Assembly (NCBI GenBank): GCA_021734005.1
Contig: JAIPJV010000003.1
Span: 1 to 28,448 of the forward strand
Origin: Fidelibacterota bacterium
GTDB lineage: Bacteria; Fidelibacterota; UBA2242; JAFGTP01
DNA length: 28,448 nt
Direction of reading: 5' to 3'
How positions within the stretch are numbered: position 1 is the first letter of the stretch; each line of letters opens with the position of its first letter. Under the pieces are notes generated by a model. The model was not told where the DNA came from and did no database searches. It was given only the letters and a program-made list of their open reading frames with translations. Position numbers and translations under genes: made by a program. This document shows positions 16,648 through 24,902 of the stretch, piece after piece.

Positions 16648-19497
16648 TTAGAAATTGTACTCCAGACCCAGTTTAATCAATCGGGGAGCAGCATACATTG
16701 ATGGATTCTGGTATCTGTCTTTATATTCATTAAAGTCGCTATGATGAGAGGCAATCTCAGTTTCTCTGACAAGATCGGTATAAGCACTACCTGTTTCCGG
16801 ATTAACATAGACTTCATTAAGTCGATCAAGGAGATTGTAGCATTTTAAAATAAATCTGACAGGTCCTAAATTATAATAGGAACGGAAGTCAACTTTGTAA
16901 CTTCCTGACATCCAGGCATTATTTTCATACAAATTCACCCTGGATAAAATTGACTCCTGTAGAGGCTCCCATGTGTAGGGTGTGCCAGAATTGTAATAAC
17001 CAGTCAGAGTACCACCATATTTTTTAGTGTTGTAACCAACTGAAACATTTAGTGTATGCCTCTGATCCCAGGATAATGGGATAAGTTTTGGAATTGGATC
17101 CATGCTGTCGCCTGCTCTGGTGAAGGTTTGAGTGGGATTATCGGCATTACCCCTGGTATATTGGAGTGTATAATTAAGCAACAATGAAAATGGTCCGGAA
17201 TAGAAATTATATTTCAGTTCCAATCCCCGCGTATTACCGTAATCTTTATTAGTATATAATCCATAATCTATCTGGTTATAAGTACTGATTATTTTTGTAC
17301 TAAGAAGATCATAGATGTCTTTATAATAAAGGGTGACATCCAGACTCATGTTATCATTTAGCTCCTGCCAGAGACCAATTTCATAGGTGACCGTTTTTTG
17401 AGCCTGTAAATTGGGATTTCCCTGAACAGTTTCATAATCATTAGGAGCGATTTGAAAGGAGTTATTCTGATACATGGCTTCCAATCTCGGCATCTGGAAA
17501 AAGTGACCGTAACTAAAATGGACAACAGCCTGTTTTCCTAATTGGTAAGAGAAACCAAGTCTAGGACTAATCTGAAATTGGGGATCAGATTCGGGATAGC
17601 TCGACATTTTTTCGCTATTTAATACATTGACTGTATCACCATTATCATCGATTGTGGTTATAATATTTCCTTGCTCATCCTGCTCATAGAATATTTGTTG
17701 ATTGGCTGGATTTCTCCTTTGTGAAGGATAGGTCGTGGCAGGATCAAAATAGTCATAACGTACACCAAAATTTACAACCATATCATCAAATTCCATTTTA
17801 TCCTGAATGTATGCGGAGAATTCTTTAGGTTTGACAGTATAGATATCAGAATATATTGATGAATCTGGCATTGTTATTGGGTCATAATAAATATAATCAA
17901 CATGCATATTGCCTTCATCATCGACTGCCCACTCCCAGATATTCGTAGGATCCTGCTGGATCAGATCAGCTGGTAGTGTATCCAATTCTGCATCATTCCA
18001 GCCAATCCTTTCATATCGATTTAAAATTTGCTCCCACTTATGATCAATTTTATGATCAATATACTGAAAACCTGTTTTAAAATTATGGTGCTCGTTAGCC
18101 TGCCAGGTTATATCAAACTTTAGGCTATAATCTTCTGTGGTTCTGATGGTATGACCTTTTTCTTGTCCACCTGTAAAAAAACCAGGACCATAATCCGAGA
18201 AATACGCATCATGGACATAGCGATGATCCTGAGGATCCTCATATTTATACCATCCAAATTCATTATTTATGTAAGATAGCTTTAAATTGTAGAATAAGGA
18301 GTTTGTTAGCATATGATTGAGAGTTATTGCTCCCATGTAGGAATCTCGATTACTATTTGCCATTCCATCAGGATTGTATTTAAAGGCATGATTATAGCCG
18401 TTCCATTCATCTTTGTTTAAGGTGTAGAGAAAGGCCAATTTTATATCGCTGCTTATTTTTGGTGATATTTTTGCTAAAAAGGAATGATTTTTTGAGCCAT
18501 TCATTGAGACATAACTGCTATCACCACTATGTTCAGTATACCAAGCAGAAGGACTGGGATATGAAAAATCACTATAATCATCAACGTTAAATCTTCTGAT
18601 TCCATTAAGATGGTTTTTATTATTCTGATAGCGATAATTCATGAAGAAATGGATTCTATCTCGAATTATTGGCCCGCTTAAATTGATTTTATAATCCTGA
18701 TTTCTGGTAATTTCCTCTGGTTCCAATCCAATAAAAATGTCGTTATTAGCTGTATAATAATTTCCCAAAGCAGATGATACTCCGCCGTGAAATTCATTGC
18801 CTCCAACTTTGGTAACAGCATTGACAACACCGCTCATGGCTCTTCCATATTCAGCATTAAATGTTCCTGTGATCACCTCCAGATCTTGAACTGCTTCCGT
18901 TTCAATATCTACTGCTTTACCGGAGCCGCTGAAACCATCATCAACCTGAATACCATCAACCATATACGAGACCTCATCCAGTCGTCCTCCTCTGAAGTGT
19001 CCATCGACAATTCCAGCTTGCATGTTGACAACTTCATTCAAATTTTCCACAGGTAATTTTTCCATATTTTCAGCAGAAACATTTTTGATTGTACTAGTTT
19101 GATCTTTCTTCAATGAAACCTGATCGGCTTCAACTGTAATTGCTTCTCCTTGAACCACGCCCTGTTCTAGTTCCAGATTGATATTGCGGGTACGATTTAC
19201 AGAGATTTCAAGATCCTCCACTATAATAGGAGTATAACCAATCATTTGAGCACGGAGAGTGTAATTTCCAGGGGTTAAATTAATAATGTAGTAATCACCA
19301 TTTTCATTTGTAGCGGATCCCGACTGTTCTCCCCTTTCACTGGTCACAATGACGTTAACACCAACAAGAGGTTCTCCTGTCTGCTTATCAGTGATAACCC
19401 CAGCAATCTTGCCTGTTGTTTGAGAAAATATTTGTGCCAAAGGCAATATTAATAGAATTAATAGTAAAAGAGCATATTGATTTACTCTTCTGTCCAT
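16648..19497 (-). CDS. TonB-dependent outer-membrane receptor with carboxypeptidase-regulatory-like domain
   Basis: The protein has 949 residues. The signal peptide ends near Q-I-F-S-Q. Residues 28-112 form the carboxypeptidase-D regulatory-like domain (G-V-I-T-D-K-Q-T-G-E-P-L-V-G-V-N-V). The plug domain (about 130-235) contains V-S-Y-M-V-D-G-I-Q-V-D-D and F-N-A-E-Y-G-R-A-M-S-G-V-V-N-A-V-T-K. The remainder is a 22-strand-type barrel ending in the canonical aromatic (G-L-E-Y-N-F). It should import large oligosaccharides across the outer membrane with energy from TonB-ExbBD, which is not encoded here. The extended N-terminal domain is shared with SusC-type receptors, but no SusD follows. The next gene, 37 bases on, is the 1158-residue T9SS-tagged protein. 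AAAGGAAG precedes the ATG. A strong stem-loop lies in the gap between this gene and the binding-protein gene upstream. Beta-glucan oligosaccharides are the likely cargo from context. Confidence 0.95.
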   Translation of the reverse strand: MDRRVNQYALLLLILLILPLAQIFSQTTGKIAGVITDKQTGEPLVGVNVIVTSERGEQSGSATNENGDYYIINLTPGNYTLRAQMIGYTPIIVEDLEISVNRTRNINLELEQGVVQGEAITVEADQVSLKKDQTSTIKNVSAENMEKLPVENLNEVVNMQAGIVDGHFRGGRLDEVSYMVDGIQVDDGFSGSGKAVDIETEAVQDLEVITGTFNAEYGRAMSGVVNAVTKVGGNEFHGGVSSALGNYYTANNDIFIGLEPEEITRNQDYKINLSGPIIRDRIHFFMNYRYQNNKNHLNGIRRFNVDDYSDFSYPSPSAWYTEHSGDSSYVSMNGSKNHSFLAKISPKISSDIKLAFLYTLNKDEWNGYNHAFKYNPDGMANSNRDSYMGAITLNHMLTNSLFYNLKLSYINNEFGWYKYEDPQDHRYVHDAYFSDYGPGFFTGGQEKGHTIRTTEDYSLKFDITWQANEHHNFKTGFQYIDHKIDHKWEQILNRYERIGWNDAELDTLPADLIQQDPTNIWEWAVDDEGNMHVDYIYYDPITMPDSSIYSDIYTVKPKEFSAYIQDKMEFDDMVVNFGVRYDYFDPATTYPSQRRNPANQQIFYEQDEQGNIITTIDDNGDTVNVLNSEKMSSYPESDPQFQISPRLGFSYQLGKQAVVHFSYGHFFQMPRLEAMYQNNSFQIAPNDYETVQGNPNLQAQKTVTYEIGLWQELNDNMSLDVTLYYKDIYDLLSTKIISTYNQIDYGLYTNKDYGNTRGLELKYNFYSGPFSLLLNYTLQYTRGNADNPTQTFTRAGDSMDPIPKLIPLSWDQRHTLNVSVGYNTKKYGGTLTGYYNSGTPYTWEPLQESILSRVNLYENNAWMSGSYKVDFRSYYNLGPVRFILKCYNLLDRLNEVYVNPETGSAYTDLVRETEIASHHSDFNEYKDRYQNPSMYAAPRLIKLGLEYNF

Positions 19498-19529
19498 AGT
19501 CTTCCTTTAGGTTAATTCTTAAATTTCTT

Positions 19530-19570
19530 TAATAAGGAGAGATGGAGATAAAGTCCATCTCTCCCTATTA
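19530..19570 (-). terminator. Strong intercistronic stem-loop (partial terminator or RNA stabiliser)
   Basis: GGAGAGATGGA (19536-19546) and TCCATCTCTCC (19554-19564) are perfect 11-base arms around a 7-base loop. After one mismatch the stem extends by TAATA / TATTA to a 41-base structure. It lies between the stop of the carbohydrate-binding protein and the TonB receptor start. On the minus strand the bases after it are TTATTAAAG, only weakly U-rich, so termination may be partial. It could let the binding protein be made in larger amounts than the receptor. Confidence 0.6.
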
Positions 19571-19589
19571 TTTTATGTGATGTCAAATA

Positions 19590-22160
19590 TTATTTTAGTA
19601 AAAGCATTTTTCTTGTTTCTACATTCTGTCCTGTATTAATTCTGTAAAAGTAAACTCCAGAGGGCATATCAATAGCATTCCATTCAACTTTATAAACTCC
19701 AGCTTTTTGGACTTCATTTACAAGTTGATCAACTTGCTGGCCAATCATGTTGTAAACTGTCAATTTAACTTTATTACTGGCTGGTAATGTGTACTGAATT
19801 GTAGTTGTAGGATTGAATGGATTAGGATAGTTTTGATTCAATTCAAAAGTATGGACAACATTATTGGTTTGGTTATTATCAATAGATGTTGTGTATTGAT
19901 CACCAATGAAAGTATAAGCCCAGACTTGAGGTGACTGCCAGGCATTATCTGCATTCAAAGGAGACCAGCCCAGAGTACCTTCCATTGCATCTCCGCCACC
20001 ATCATTGTCATGGAGATACAATTCAACAGGAATCTTCATTCCATTATTAGGGTGAAAACGGCTGTCATCAGGACCGGCTATAGAATCAAGAGGCAATTTG
20101 GCTTCAAAAACGTAATCAGGATCCAAACCTTCAAAATAAAAATATTCCGGATCATCAATAATGTTACCAATGTATTCATTGACGACACCATTTTCATGGA
20201 ACTGAAGTTTATAATCTGGTTCTTCACCTCTTAAATTGGCATTATGTTTTGATCCCTGTTGATTATAGAGCCCAATAAAAAATTCAAAAGCATCATAATT
20301 CCACCATTCCGCATTAGTTGAAAAATGGTAGACATCGTCAACAATTTCTCCAGCAGCATAGAGATAATCATCATCAATAGCAAGATAAATAGTGCCTTTC
20401 AAATCTGTGCTATCAGTTACTTCACCAAACGCAACATTGTTATTTTCTGGTTTTAATACCCAAGGCATAATATCACTATCATACCATTCATCAAGAAATC
20501 CATCAACTTCAAATCCCGATGGAACATTCAATGAAATTGTTGGGACACCTTTTGCCAAAGAGGTAATCTTTCCAGAGGTTCCGGGAGGACCATCATTACC
20601 AGCCTGATCAATAGCCACAACACCATAATAAAAATCAACATCATGGTCTTCAAGTGGATATCTCAAATAATGGATAGCTGTCTGAGTACCTTCAGGAACT
20701 TTACTGGCAATTAATTCAACATTAGGTGCAGTTACATCTGTGATCTCTTCTCTGCTAGCATATACATTGTAGGATTCACCAGTTTCATTATCTAGATCCT
20801 GCCACATAACCAAGTTATAATTGGTTGCTTCAGTTGAATAATGTTGGGCTGTGACACCGGATACAGCATCTGTACCAGTAAGATCAAGCTCCGGGTTACC
20901 AATCCAGATATTGTCTAGATAAACTGTTTTACTCAGACCATTCCCAGTTCCTACCAGGATTTTCAAATATTTAAATTTTGTGGAATCCATCATATCATCA
21001 TAGACCATTCCTCCAATATCAGCATCATATCCACCACCGTCTCTGTCAAAATCACTAAGGGCTAAACTGACATCCTTCCATTCTCCATCATAGCCAACTT
21101 CTTCTTCACTTAGCATATAAAATGCTTCGTAAGAAAGAGTTTCATCCTGATCATCATCAGCCAGTACCAGCTTTAATGTATCAAGACCAGCTTCAGCCTT
21201 AATAGAAAATTTTAGAGAATCATCAGCCATCCAGTTCATGGCCAGATTTTTAGGTTGTTGCAAGGTAAATACAAGACCATCATACAAAGCCCAGCTCGGA
21301 GTTGGTGTGCCCCATTTGATGGAATGGGTGCCTTCAGTTTCAGGATTATCCTCTTCATCGGTAACTTCATAAGTACCATCACTCCAGCCCGGAGATACAT
21401 CTACAGTTCCCGAGATGTTCTCACCATTAAAGAAAAGAAGATTAATCTTTTGTGGATCAGTCAGTCTTATATTATCAAAAACCATAGATCCCTGACTGAC
21501 TGTTCTATCGTTTGTACCACCAATTGAATATTCAAAATGGAAGGCTTTGATCTTACTTAGGTCTAAACTACCATCACCTGCGATTCCATACCAACCAGTA
21601 TTGGTAAAGCCAGGATCGCCTGCTCCTGCTCCTTCAATTAATGGAATCTTATGAGTGTGCCAGCCTACCTCATTATCCAAAATATAATTAAAGGAATAAA
21701 AATACTCAGCAGCTCCTGCATCATAAGTAGAATCAGAAACAGCACTTACTTCTGTTAAATTAAATCTAAAATGTACTGCTCCTTCTTCTGACTGTTGCTC
21801 TGAGATATAATAATCAAAAGCCAGAGTATCATATCCAGAAAGATCATAAACTCCTCCGGAATCTGGATGCCAGTGCATGAATTTAGCATCACCACCGTAA
21901 CTTTCTGATCTCTGGATCATGTAGTCCACGTGAAGCGCTGAATCTCCTTGCGAAACAGGATCATTCACATATGTAAGATGTGTGTAACAGGAATCCCAGC
22001 TGGCATTTACTCCATGGCTAACCAGCCAGTAAGTTGAATCGCCCTCTGAGGGTGTTGGCAATACATTCTCAAAATCAAAAAGCATCTTTTCCATCTGCCC
22101 AAACATTAAAGCAGGTAGAATTAAAACTACTGCAATAATTAAGATTACATTGTTTCTCAT
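19590..22160 (-). CDS. Multidomain carbohydrate-binding T9SS surface protein (first gene of the glycan-capture operon)
   Basis: This 856-residue protein has no catalytic motif that I can see. A signal peptide (about 1-22) is followed by two jelly-roll modules resembling CBM11 or related cellulose/beta-glucan binders: about 25-235, opening M-L-F-D-F-E-N-V and ending V-F-D-N-I-R-L, and about 237-425, ending V-Y-L-D-N-I-W-I-G. An FN3-like domain (about 432-540) comes next. Then a CBM9-like module (about 545-770) opens F-E-V-D-G-F-L-D-E-W and contains Y-L-A-I-D-D-D-Y-L-Y-A-A. The T9SS sorting domain (N-Y-P-N-P-F-N-P-T-T-T-I) ends in R-K-M-L-L-L-K. It probably binds beta-glucan at the cell surface, the job done by SusE/SusF lipoproteins in Bacteroides. 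AAGGAGGAG lies just before the ATG. Upstream is a double palindrome that looks like an operator, and the gene heads the run of receptor genes. Confidence 0.85.
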   Translation of the reverse strand: MRNNVILIIAVVLILPALMFGQMEKMLFDFENVLPTPSEGDSTYWLVSHGVNASWDSCYTHLTYVNDPVSQGDSALHVDYMIQRSESYGGDAKFMHWHPDSGGVYDLSGYDTLAFDYYISEQQSEEGAVHFRFNLTEVSAVSDSTYDAGAAEYFYSFNYILDNEVGWHTHKIPLIEGAGAGDPGFTNTGWYGIAGDGSLDLSKIKAFHFEYSIGGTNDRTVSQGSMVFDNIRLTDPQKINLLFFNGENISGTVDVSPGWSDGTYEVTDEEDNPETEGTHSIKWGTPTPSWALYDGLVFTLQQPKNLAMNWMADDSLKFSIKAEAGLDTLKLVLADDDQDETLSYEAFYMLSEEEVGYDGEWKDVSLALSDFDRDGGGYDADIGGMVYDDMMDSTKFKYLKILVGTGNGLSKTVYLDNIWIGNPELDLTGTDAVSGVTAQHYSTEATNYNLVMWQDLDNETGESYNVYASREEITDVTAPNVELIASKVPEGTQTAIHYLRYPLEDHDVDFYYGVVAIDQAGNDGPPGTSGKITSLAKGVPTISLNVPSGFEVDGFLDEWYDSDIMPWVLKPENNNVAFGEVTDSTDLKGTIYLAIDDDYLYAAGEIVDDVYHFSTNAEWWNYDAFEFFIGLYNQQGSKHNANLRGEEPDYKLQFHENGVVNEYIGNIIDDPEYFYFEGLDPDYVFEAKLPLDSIAGPDDSRFHPNNGMKIPVELYLHDNDGGGDAMEGTLGWSPLNADNAWQSPQVWAYTFIGDQYTTSIDNNQTNNVVHTFELNQNYPNPFNPTTTIQYTLPASNKVKLTVYNMIGQQVDQLVNEVQKAGVYKVEWNAIDMPSGVYFYRINTGQNVETRKMLLLK

Positions 22161-22242
22161 GTCACTCCTCCTTAAGTTAATAAGTTAAATTTTCTTTGAA
22201 AAAACAAGAAGATTATTTTATCCTCCTTATTTTTCACTTTGT

Positions 22243-22282
22243 GTTATCATATTGATAATTTTCCAATTATCATTTTGATAAC
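22243..22282. promoter_or_regulatory. Double palindromic operator-like site upstream of the glycan-capture operon
   Basis: Two copies of TTATCA-N3-TGATAA (22244-22258 and 22267-22281) lie 23 bases apart centre to centre, about two helical turns. They also form one 40-base imperfect palindrome (18-base arms, 16 of 18 matching, TTCC centre). The site is roughly 84-122 bases upstream of the first ATG. The symmetry suggests a dimeric repressor or activator binding twice on the same face of the DNA. The protein that binds it is not identifiable from this window; the sigma-54 regulator nearby is one candidate. Confidence 0.55.
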
Positions 22283-22651
22283 TTATCTGGCTTTTAAGTA
22301 CTTTCTCTATTTCAAATAACCTTTAAATTAATAGTATTTCTATCATTTATAGTGGTCTTTATTCTTGTGAAAATATTTTTTACCCAGGACGATTAACTCG
22401 ACCAAAACTCCGACAATTAATATTACTATTATAATTGATTGCATAAATTACTCTTTTCAAAAACCACTTTTATATGTATTCAAATATGGGGCCAGAACAA
22501 AGAAAATCCCAAAATACTTATAGCAATTTACAAAAGTAATGTCCGATAAATAGTAAAATAAGTTCAGTGTTACTCTATATTAAAAAATCGAAACACAGTT
22601 TTCTTTTCACTAGCATTGCCTATTATATTGGATAAGGATATATTTATAATC

Positions 22652-22883
22652 GCGATTTTAACGAACAAATTTCTATTATTTAAAATCGCTGTTTAATTGA
22701 AAAATAGATAAAGAAGAACTCTGGAAGAGTTCAATATTAGTAACTGCCGATGGAATCGGTAGAAAAGAATTTACCCTGCAAAACCGCCTGCGCTTTGCGC
22801 AGGCGGGATTGGGTAAGAAGGATGATGCTTTTATACTCCAGGTTTCACCCTGAGTTACTCACATTGAACCACAATCGTGGTTC
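22652..22883 (+). ncRNA. Run of six stem-loops, possible structured RNA (strand uncertain)
   Basis: Six inverted repeats follow one another without overlap. (1) GCGATTTTAA 22652-22661 with TTAAAATCGC 22680-22689. (2) GAACTCT 22716-22722 with AGAGTTC 22726-22732, loop GGA. (3) CTGCCGAT 22744-22751 with ATCGGTAG 22755-22762, loop GGA, one G-U pair. (4) TTACCC 22771-22776 with GGGTAA 22811-22816, enclosing CCGCCTGCGC / GCGCAGGCGG (22784-22806, loop TTT). (5) ACT(C)CAGG 22835-22842 with CCTGAGT 22849-22855. (6) GAACCAC 22866-22872 with GTGGTTC 22877-22883, followed by TAGTTTGTTG on the plus strand, a poor terminator tail. The tail and GGA loops favour the plus strand, but palindromes read alike on both. 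It might instead be an untranslated leader or extragenic palindromic repeats. Confidence 0.4.
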
Positions 22884-23076
22884 TAGTTTGTTGCAATTAA
22901 GTAGATAAAACCTCATAATAATCTTTGGATTAAACTACATTACAGTAATTATCAAAACAATTTCAGCAGATCTCATAAAAAACAACACCAGACATAACTT
23001 TTGCAAACTGGTATACAATATTTTTATCATAATTTTATATGTCAACGGAGTTCATCCGTATAGAGTAATCATCTTT

Positions 23077-23210
23077 GATGGTCTCGTAAAAAGTATAATC
23101 CCCGTCATTCCGAGCGGAGTCGAAGAATGGCTAACCTGTTAATTATCAAAATATTTAAAATAATGCAAGTCACTTATTTTGACGATAAATCCACTTTATA
23201 CGAGACCATC
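23077..23210. mobile_element. 134-bp MITE-like element with terminal inverted repeats and 6-bp target duplication
   Basis: The left end GATGGTCTCGTAAAAAGT (23077-23094) matches the inverted right end (23193-23210) at 17 of 18 bases. ATCTTT flanks both sides (23071-23076 and 23211-23216), as expected for a target-site duplication. It carries no coding frame. Inside, starting at 23104, is the GTCATTCCGAGCGG-AGTCGAAG motif, a type of extragenic repeat I recall from FCB genomes. It is probably mobilised in trans by a transposase not encoded here. Confidence 0.65.
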
Positions 23211-23247
23211 ATCTTTAACTATAGAAAAAGTATTTTATTTGATGGAT

Positions 23248-23381
23248 AAGTTCACTTTAAAAAGGGGTAAATTCTTGTCATCTTGAGCGTAGTCGAAGGG
23301 TGAATTGTATTTTTTATCGACCATGGTTCGACTCCGCTCACCATGACTTTTTAAACCAATATACCTTTTTAAAGTGGCCTT
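23248..23381. mobile_element. Second 134-bp MITE-like element with terminal inverted repeats and 6-bp target duplication
   Basis: The left end AAGTTCACTTTAAAAAGG and the inverted right end AAGGCCACTTTAAAAAGG match at 16 of 18 bases. ATGGAT flanks it (23242-23247 and 23382-23387). It holds two inverted arms of the same AGCGnAGTCGAA motif (from 23277, and 23321-23347), so the whole element can fold into one long hairpin. Its length equals that of the first element, 37 bases away, but the terminal repeats differ in sequence. It lies just downstream of the response regulator stop, so its hairpin may also end or stabilise that transcript. Confidence 0.65.
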
Positions 23382-23453
23382 ATGGATATTAGGTTTTGCG
23401 CCCGTACAAATACAGTTTTTTAATTTAAATATGTGAATATAAAGTTACCCGAT

Positions 23454-24899
23454 TTACTTAATGCCCAGTTTTTTACAAATTCTGTGGAAATTAGGGGGAG
23501 CCAATCCTAATTTTTCAGCTGCCTCAGCATCGGTTTCACTATGATCTCTGACAAAGTTGATGTATTTTCCCCGAAATTCTTTTTCAATTTCCCGAAGAGG
23601 TTTGATATTTTCCAGGTCCAAATAGTCATCAAGGCATTTCTGGCCGACCTCCTGAGCCTGTCCCAAAGCTTCTCTGACATTTTCCTCGGTTATTTTTTGA
23701 TCGCCTCCTAATAACAATCGCTGGGAGACATTCTCAAGCTGCCGTACATTACCTTCCCACTGATATTTTCTCAGAGCCTGCAAGGCTTCGTCAGAAATTT
23801 GGGGTGGGGCTTGCATGCCCATTTTATGGCAATATTTATCCAGGTAATTATTAACTAAGGCCGGAATATCGTCCCTATGTTCTCTCAAAGGAGGAGAATA
23901 GATAGTAAGCACATTCAGCCTATAGAACAAGTCTTCTCGAAACTCCCCATCAGCTACAAGCGTTTTCAAGTCCTGATTGGTAGCAGCGATCACTCTAACA
24001 TCGACCTTGTTTTTTCCCTTGCGGCCAATTTTGTCTATTTCACCATCCTGGAGTACTCTTAAAAGCTTGGCTTGAGCAGAGAGCGGAAAATCAGCAATTT
24101 CGTCTAAGAATATTGTCCCCTTATTTGCCTGTTCAAAATAACCCTGACGGCTGCCTTTTGCCCCGGTAAAAGCACCTTCTTCATAACCAAATAGCTCACT
24201 CTCAATAAGGTCTTTCGGCAAACTAGCACAATTAACGGTCACAAAATTCTCATACTTGCGCTTGCTCATATGGTGGATATTAGTGGCGATCAATTCTTTT
24301 CCTGTTCCCGATTCACCTCTGACTAAAATATTTGCCTCAGTATTAGCATATTTCTCAATCTTTGAGCGCAACTTTTTGATACCAGGTGATTCACCAATAA
24401 TTTTCTTCTCAGAAAGTATATCCTGAACTTTTTTCTCCAGCTTTTTCTCAGAATTATTCTTGGCAATTTGCAATTTTCTCTTTTTGTATGCATTAACAAT
24501 GGACATGATAAAATCGGTGGGCTGGTAGATATACTCCTGGACATCGCCCGGATATTTAGTGCAAAACCAGAAGGCACCGGCTTCAATCAATTTATTAGCA
24601 AATCGAAAATCAGTCTGTTGAATTGTCATTTTAGTTACAATAATGATCTGCAAATCCGGCCTTATATTCTTAATTTTTCTGATCAGCTGTTCGCCCATTA
24701 GGCCACCGGAAATCTGAAAATCGAGGATTACAACATGATAATTGTTATTTTTTTTAACAAGTTCCAGTGCCTCTTGACCATTGGAGACAATATCTTTGAT
24801 TGCAATGTTATATTCAGAAAATTTGATTGTATTTTTAATCCTGCGAACATCAAAATCTTCATCTTCTACCAGTAATAGATTTATAGTTCTTTCCTGCAT
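23454..24899 (-). CDS. NtrC-family sigma-54-dependent response regulator
   Basis: The protein has 481 residues. The receiver domain (about 5-125) has acidic E12 and D13, phospho-acceptor D60 in V-V-I-L-D-F, T89 and K115. A linker leads to the AAA+ domain (about 165-400) with Walker A G-E-S-G-T-G-K (195-201), the sigma-54 contact loop G-A-F-T-G-A (242-247) and Walker B G-T-I-F-L-D-E-I (261-268). A Fis-type helix-turn-helix closes it (E-A-A-E-K-L-G-L-A-P-P-N-F-H-R). It should activate sigma-54 promoters once phosphorylated by the kinase encoded 3 bases upstream. Its ribosome site GGGAG lies in the last codons of the kinase gene, so translation is coupled. The natural target is the adjacent beta-glucan operon or the symporter gene, but I could not find a good sigma-54 promoter in the visible intergenic DNA. 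Targets may lie outside the window. Confidence 0.94.
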   Translation of the reverse strand: MQERTINLLLVEDEDFDVRRIKNTIKFSEYNIAIKDIVSNGQEALELVKKNNNYHVVILDFQISGGLMGEQLIRKIKNIRPDLQIIIVTKMTIQQTDFRFANKLIEAGAFWFCTKYPGDVQEYIYQPTDFIMSIVNAYKKRKLQIAKNNSEKKLEKKVQDILSEKKIIGESPGIKKLRSKIEKYANTEANILVRGESGTGKELIATNIHHMSKRKYENFVTVNCASLPKDLIESELFGYEEGAFTGAKGSRQGYFEQANKGTIFLDEIADFPLSAQAKLLRVLQDGEIDKIGRKGKNKVDVRVIAATNQDLKTLVADGEFREDLFYRLNVLTIYSPPLREHRDDIPALVNNYLDKYCHKMGMQAPPQISDEALQALRKYQWEGNVRQLENVSQRLLLGGDQKITEENVREALGQAQEVGQKCLDDYLDLENIKPLREIEKEFRGKYINFVRDHSETDAEAAEKLGLAPPNFHRICKKLGIK

Positions 24900-24902
24900 T
24901 GG

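Larger units (their letters stand above)
22161..23453. other. Gene-free 1.3-kb regulatory and repeat region
   Basis: No coding frame with a credible start and ribosome site is seen between the response regulator stop and the binding-protein start. From low to high coordinates it contains the 5' leader of the capture operon, a double palindromic operator-like site, about 370 bases of AT-rich DNA with no pattern I can name, a run of stem-loops (22652-22883), about 190 further unassigned bases, and two MITE-like elements. The leader holds a second AAGGAGG-like motif (22221-22227) besides the real ribosome site at 22165-22173. I found no sigma-54 (GG-N10-GC) promoter on the minus strand here. Confidence 0.6.

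Noticed and set aside
22652..22883. CRISPR array
   Set aside because: The repeats are inverted pairs of different sequence, not direct repeats with regular spacers, and no cas genes are present.
22161..23453. Sigma-54 promoter (GG-N10-GC) for the capture operon
   Set aside because: Scanning the minus strand by eye found no match with correct spacing. The nearest, around 22827-22839, has GG and GC nine instead of ten bases apart and lies about 670 bases upstream.
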